From the NCBI GenBank assembly GCA_001600415.1, contig BCJX01000007.1, positions 1,374,144 to 1,438,143 on the forward strand: a DNA stretch of 64,000 nucleotides, written 5' to 3'. Below the pieces are notes generated by a model that saw only the letters and a list, made by a program, of their open reading frames with translations, had not been told where the DNA came from and made no database searches. The stretch comes from Pascua guehoae (lineage: Eukaryota; Basidiomycota; Tremellomycetes; Trichosporonales; Trichosporonaceae). Position numbers and translations under genes: made by a program. Positions 61,001 through 64,000 of the stretch are shown here, in pieces (the first letter of the stretch is position 1; every line of letters begins with the position of its first letter).

Positions 61001-62703
61001 GTGCGCTGCCTCCTGTTCGTGGCAAGCTAGTCCCTTTGACTAAGGACGGGCAGCCCGGGGTGATTCGCATTAGCGGAAACTCGTCCCTACCGGGGAGGGC
61101 GAGGGCCGGGGCGAAGGTGGTGCTGCCGGTTCCTGCTTCCTCTCCCAGGACGGCCAGCCCGTCCGCAAACAAGACGCAAGGGGCAAAGCCTGTCACGCCG
61201 GAAGTGGCAAAGGGGGAGACGGGTAGAAGCAAGTACACGAAGGTCAACACGGACATGACCTATGACGTCGACCCTACCGAGGTCTGTAAGAGGCTGGTGT
61301 ATTCGTCAAGCGGGCAGGGGATAGTACTCATGCTCGCAGAACTCGTGGCGCTGTCGCCGTTCTTCACCCGTTATCTCTGCAGGGCCATGGGCAAGCCCAT
61401 ACCTGTAGAGGAGGCAACTCAGGGAAGCGCGGATGCCGAGGGAGAGGTGGCTAGCGTGGAGGCGTACGGAGAGGATCTGCAGTGTGAGGCCGAGGAAGTT
61501 GAGGGCGAGATCCTGTCCCGGTACATACCGCCCCTTTGGGAGGCCAGTGAGGCCTACGAGGAGACGGGTGATGGGAGGACAAAGTTAGTCCCCAACGTCT
61601 ACAACCCAGAGGGTCGGATCGGCGCCCCTTTCCTTCCTCTGGCAGTGCGGACGGCCCTGCTGCCTTGTCGGCTGGGCGGGATCGAGTGTNGCGCCATGGT
61701 GGANGACGGCGCTATNTTGAACATGATCCCGCGCAAGCTGTTCCAGAAGCTGAGAGTGGCCCTAAGGAGCNATGTCCGCTTCCGGGTCTCTGGCATTCAT
61801 GGACAGGGTGTCGGTCTGCCTGGTTTCTTCGAGGGTACGTTGGATTTCGGCGGCCTCGAGACATGCCACTACTTCTGGGTCAGCGACANGCTTAACGAGG
61901 AGAAGGTGTACTTGGGAATGCCGTTCCTGTTGACNAACNGAGTGGACCTGTTCTGGAGCGGGCCTAACCGTATCATGCGCCAACAGACTCTGGCTGGCAC
62001 CTCCGAGTTCGCCATGTTCCCCACCGAAGGCCCCGAGTTGACGCGGCTCAACAAGGATAGTGGTAGCGCTCGCCTTACGGAGATGGGGCGGTTCGCTGCG
62101 GAAATCATGAACTACACCGAAGGCAAGGGTCCCAATTACCATGTGCAAGGGGCATGGGTGGAAGAGGTGGAGGGCGAAGAGTGGAGTCCCGACTATCGAG
62201 CGAGGGTGGAAGCCATCGAGGTCATCGGCATGGAATATGATGAGGAAGGATCGGGTCCCGGTCTAGAGTGGGAGACGCTGGCATCGGTGGAGGAGAAGGA
62301 GGCGGCAGCCGAGCCGAAGAACATCCAGGAGATGGCGGAGAGGCTGGCTGACCAGATTGAGGACCAGGTGCAGCAGCTGCCTGAAGATGGTCTGGAGGTC
62401 AAAGAGCTGGTGATGGAGGACATGACGACGGGGGTGTGTACGGTCCTGGACTTTGGGACGGGAATCGAGCAGGAGTCGTATGAGGTAGCAAGCGCATACA
62501 AGCCTGTTGCCAAGAAGAAGCGCCCAGTCCCGACGACGATGCCGGAGGAGGCCAAGCCGGTGTTGACGACACCCCCTGACGTGTGGGAAGACCTGCCAGA
62601 GGTCACCACCAGCTACAAGAAGCTGGAGGACATCCCAGAAGGGAAGAGGTTGACGAAGGAGCATCGAGACGCGCTCTGCAAAGGCGAGTTTGAGGATTTT
62701 TGA
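58042..62703 (+). CDS. retrotransposon Gag-protease polyprotein (with ambiguous bases)
   Basis: Open for 1553 codons with no intron. Residues about 1-300 are disordered. A Gag capsid-like domain follows (WDLNGATLVDHLEWFNDAAD, YPKYVLIEKRRQFA, YYDPTRAPATAKDLEELAAQR). The nucleocapsid zinc knuckle CFWCGNLGHFVGEC has perfect C-x2-C-x4-H-x4-C spacing at about residues 772-785. A retropepsin-like block lies near 61665-61745 (PCRLGGIEC...DGA..NMIPRKLF), its active-site region partly hidden by ambiguous bases. The C-terminus is acidic and ends GEFEDF. The next part of the polyprotein continues in another frame just past the stop. The true start may lie further upstream. Several n bases make some residues unknown. 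Confidence 0.8.
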   Translation: MRLAKKLWLATLETALRGSATRSLPKDSKDTDLAQHEPRMSMNPATEPMVGGAPPPGFANRALPPHLDIGTGAREVSGERRGRGEDERERNASPEQAGGAHGNVSRGGSMPKDPATKRDGLAPLEDPKERTPLGLGAQAAVLVTGTAVGREEDNPSAGDWSHVPVVSPRAPTTRFGDGAAIVEDREPRTLASELDHAEAGTAAARWTVYRSPPPAISSKDGSYGSCAPTDQESDGIPRVGFQTRREETRRFTAHTAQAVEERDSGQGRRTGWALRQPRYEEHDKYAQKSAREYDDETRSEDSEEVVSKKVTYCSMPTLGGHKARIWDLNGATLVDHLEWFNDAADAAGLTGGERMSLYPKYVLIEKRRQFAAVVKTMNVRSWEAFQEELQERYYDPTRAPATAKDLEELAAQRLVKGVMERGDVMWYTEEFALLIEQYQRSEEYTAKVVDRCYFSSFSHSLMQEVKVANESRWRSEGWDGKSLPCWKQVEKALLEYFSPENEMVQLRMGKGEAVQSLRNXXRXGEEALARYRSRIEGEKLIQIGXDGXTFTFTEGLSGARVPKTPGTMKEIIDGMKKLKVEXVSVALPQXREVEREYQEHWVRLNQVQPXVAKAWLPSLRSELLDNHKAHQALSTAWTTLAHKGPRSAEYAEAYTMAAIESPDALGKLVAPVLKSSYYSSSSLGGGTAYAPRPVLRPVFQRPPWNSQRPQFVPRGPGPRPSAPAPTKPRIENAAAEAEMAVVGQLPGGSQQPVGPRPFTFCRNECFWCGNLGHFVGECQKLQEVLALGVVWYGEEVPGRKSRPIVWAGGLRVGEMVGRHPTQGNRHACIAESLAEAKQRTAEAVVLNAEWYQEAVEMGWEEEMEEAWVGEVCADDEYGPEYEDEEGDYYVDEAGVEWDGEYEVALGSVVAWDELPGEASVEARRLRRDKNAKLMAFLMEKVRASEARRGETEAEVAAADKRATSIGDSCTTPYAKEQPKRGTRVPKGALPPVRGKLVPLTKDGQPGVIRISGNSSLPGRARAGAKVVLPVPASSPRTASPSANKTQGAKPVTPEVAKGETGRSKYTKVNTDMTYDVDPTEVCKRLVYSSSGQGIVLMLAELVALSPFFTRYLCRAMGKPIPVEEATQGSADAEGEVASVEAYGEDLQCEAEEVEGEILSRYIPPLWEASEAYEETGDGRTKLVPNVYNPEGRIGAPFLPLAVRTALLPCRLGGIECXAMVXDGAXLNMIPRKLFQKLRVALRSXVRFRVSGIHGQGVGLPGFFEGTLDFGGLETCHYFWVSDXLNEEKVYLGMPFLLXNXVDLFWSGPNRIMRQQTLAGTSEFAMFPTEGPELTRLNKDSGSARLTEMGRFAAEIMNYTEGKGPNYHVQGAWVEEVEGEEWSPDYRARVEAIEVIGMEYDEEGSGPGLEWETLASVEEKEAAAEPKNIQEMAERLADQIEDQVQQLPEDGLEVKELVMEDMTTGVCTVLDFGTGIEQESYEVASAYKPVAKKKRPVPTTMPEEAKPVLTTPPDVWEDLPEVTTSYKKLEDIPEGKRLTKEHRDALCKGEFEDF

Positions 62704-62900
62704 CTGAGGAGGAGAAATGCTTGATGCCCGTCGTCCTCCTCAGCAACGAGACGGCATTGGCGTGGACGGAAGACGAGAAGGGAGGGTTCAAGGAAGAGTA
62801 CATACCTCCCCACAAGATACCCATGGTATCGCACGAGCCACGGCAAGATCGGAACATCCGTTTGCCTGTAACAACGCGTGTCACGATCTGGACGACTTAG
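62700..62900 (+). pseudogene. start of the pol linker/reverse transcriptase region, truncated
   Basis: In the frame shifted relative to Gag-protease, TEEEKCLMPVVLLSNETALAW and GGFKEEYIPPHKIPMVSHEP match the linker that precedes reverse transcriptase in Ty3/gypsy elements. The match ends at the LTR-like start at 62879; the frame stops at 62900. No catalytic reverse-transcriptase motif is present. Confidence 0.7.
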
Positions 62901-63260
62901 TCGTTTCTACGCGGTGTTGAAATCACGTGACCGACAATCACGTGACGTCACGATCGCCACCCGCACGGTTTGGTTTGCCACTCGAGACAACAAGCGACAA
63001 GAAATCATGCACGTCGCCTTGACAGCACACAATACACGCTTCACGACGCCTCGCGAAGCACACACGCCGTACTGTCGCCCGTGCATGTCGGCACTACTAC
63101 TAGAAGGCTCTACCGCCGACCCAGAGCGCCACGCTTGTAGACCAGGCCTAACTCCGTATCCCCCGTGCAGCTCCTGCTCGTACGCTCGCTAGGGTACTTA
63201 GTTCAGCGCCGTCCNTAGTTTGTATCTCCAAGCCATGCAACTACAAGTCTAGTCTCGACA
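62879..63260 (+). repeat. LTR-like sequence (copy b), about 382 bp, TG...CA
   Basis: Starts TGTCACGATC exactly where the pol coding match ends, and a plausible end is ...TCTCGACA at 63260. The first 65 bp match copy (a). It holds CACGTGAC and TGACGTCA palindromes typical of promoter elements. The right end is a guess from the TG...CA rule. Confidence 0.5.
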
Positions 63261-63503
63261 ACCAGTTGCCTCGGCACTTGCTCCCTCCGACACCTCCGCG
63301 GCGCCACCTCCGTCTCCACTCCGTCCTTCCGTCCTTCTGCGTCCCCCTCCACGTGCGTGTCGCAGCAACCCCCTGGCCCCGGCGCCTTCCTCTAGGTCGT
63401 CAATCCCGTGAGTCCGACGCCGTCTTGCAGGCCGAGACGGAGTCGCGGTGCTAGGTTTGTGTTCGGTTCCCAAGCCTTCACCGTTTGGCTCGTGACAAGG
63501 TTG

Positions 63504-64000
63504 CATGGCTTCCGGCCGTGAACCCGCCGACCAGGGATCTAGTTCCCATCCTTTGGGCGGCTTCGCTGCACCGCCCCTCCCCTCCGTCACCTCCGGTACC
63601 TCCGTTACCGAGTCGACTTCGTCAGCAGACACACAGTCTGTGACGACGCCAAGCGCTCGTTCGAGTGCCGACACACGATACACGTCAACTCGGCAACCCA
63701 TCCAGCGCCCAAGGCAGTCGACAGCACCCTCTGACGTCGACCCCCTGCTCTTCCAGCGACGTCAGACACACAGCGAGTTCCTGCGCCCTTTGGGTCTGGT
63801 TCCCATACTGGACCCCGCTCGNGTCATTCCCGAGGTAGCNATCGGAGGATCACCAACTCNGACCCGACCCTCGTTCACAGACGACCAACGACATATAGGT
63901 CAAGACTCCGGTGGACAACTCCCCATCTTCCAAATCCCAGACGTTCATCCACTGGGTTCCACCTCGTCCGTACCTCCGTCTTCGTCGTCCTCGTCGACAT
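63504..64000 (+). CDS. open frame running off the right edge, possible Gag N-terminus of a second element
   Basis: From the ATG at 63504 the frame stays open for about 165 codons to the edge, with four ambiguous bases. The protein is Ser/Thr/Pro-rich (MASGREPADQGSSS..., STAPSDVDPLLFQRRQTHSE). It follows the LTR-like sequence by about 240 nt, the place of a retroelement Gag leader. No domain is recognisable yet; it could be another gene. Confidence 0.35.

Larger units (their letters stand above)
55741..62878 (+). mobile_element. degenerate or non-autonomous Ty3/gypsy-type retroelement
   Basis: A long untranslated, minisatellite-rich 5' part (55.7-58.0 kb) is followed by one large Gag-protease frame and the first residues of the pre-reverse-transcriptase linker. 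At 62879 an LTR-like sequence begins, so reverse transcriptase, RNase H and integrase are absent. Either the element lost pol, or a second element inserted into it. The left boundary at copy (a) is tentative. Confidence 0.6.

Overview
This is a eukaryotic window from a basidiomycete yeast, most likely Tremellomycetes and probably the Trichosporonales/Cryptococcus side. That placement is an inference from gene content and gene structure, not from a database search. The genes are GC-rich and split by many short introns, mostly 33-60 nt, with gtgagt/gtaagt/gtacgt donors and very often a CTGAC or CTAAC branch site 10-20 nt before the acceptor. Nearly all exon joins given here were checked by reading phase across the splice sites.

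Layout. 1-5.3 kb: a myo-inositol transporter (minus strand, cut by the left edge) diverges from myo-inositol oxygenase; each has a TATA box, suggesting an inositol-uptake and catabolism pair. 5.8-8.5 kb: a fused F-box-like/2-oxoglutarate oxygenase gene, then a tRNA-Gln(CUG) with an 11-nt intron. 9.9-12.6 kb: a forkhead transcription factor (minus). 12.6-15.6 kb: long non-coding stretch. 15.6-18.6 kb: ASNSD1-type asparagine-synthetase-like protein. 18.8-21.3 kb: meiotic HORMA protein Hop1 (minus, 13 exons). 21.9-24.5 kb: choline-transporter-like Pns1 (minus). 26.3-28.3 kb: glucose-6-phosphate isomerase. 28.8-30.8 kb: D-2-hydroxyglutarate dehydrogenase. 31.5-33.5 kb: GT18-like Golgi glycosyltransferase (minus). 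35.0-38.6 kb: Pin1/Ess1 prolyl isomerase, xanthine phosphoribosyltransferase and gluconokinase, all plus strand. 38.6-42.6 kb: mostly empty, with one possible orphan exon. 42.6-44.4 kb: AIF/FSP1-like oxidoreductase. 45.2-47.5 kb: APC-family amino-acid permease (minus) with 4-nt and 9-nt exons. 47.7-48.0 kb: a 306-bp inverted-repeat element with a telomere-like core. 48.3-52.9 kb: a fungal phytochrome hybrid histidine kinase. 53.3-54.7 kb: a small Kre9/Knh1-like GPI-anchored protein.

From about 55.7 kb to the right edge the window is repetitive: two minisatellites, a Ty3/gypsy-type Gag-protease reading frame that stops at the start of reverse transcriptase, an LTR-like sequence, and another open frame running off the edge. 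Ambiguous bases (n) occur only here, as expected for a collapsed multicopy repeat.

Functional links: inositol uptake and oxidation, glucose-6-phosphate and gluconate metabolism, purine salvage, light sensing (phytochrome) and meiosis (Hop1) are all represented by genes that look intact. The strongest candidates for something new are the inverted-repeat element with a telomere-repeat core, the consecutive micro-exons, and the F-box/2OG-oxygenase fusion.
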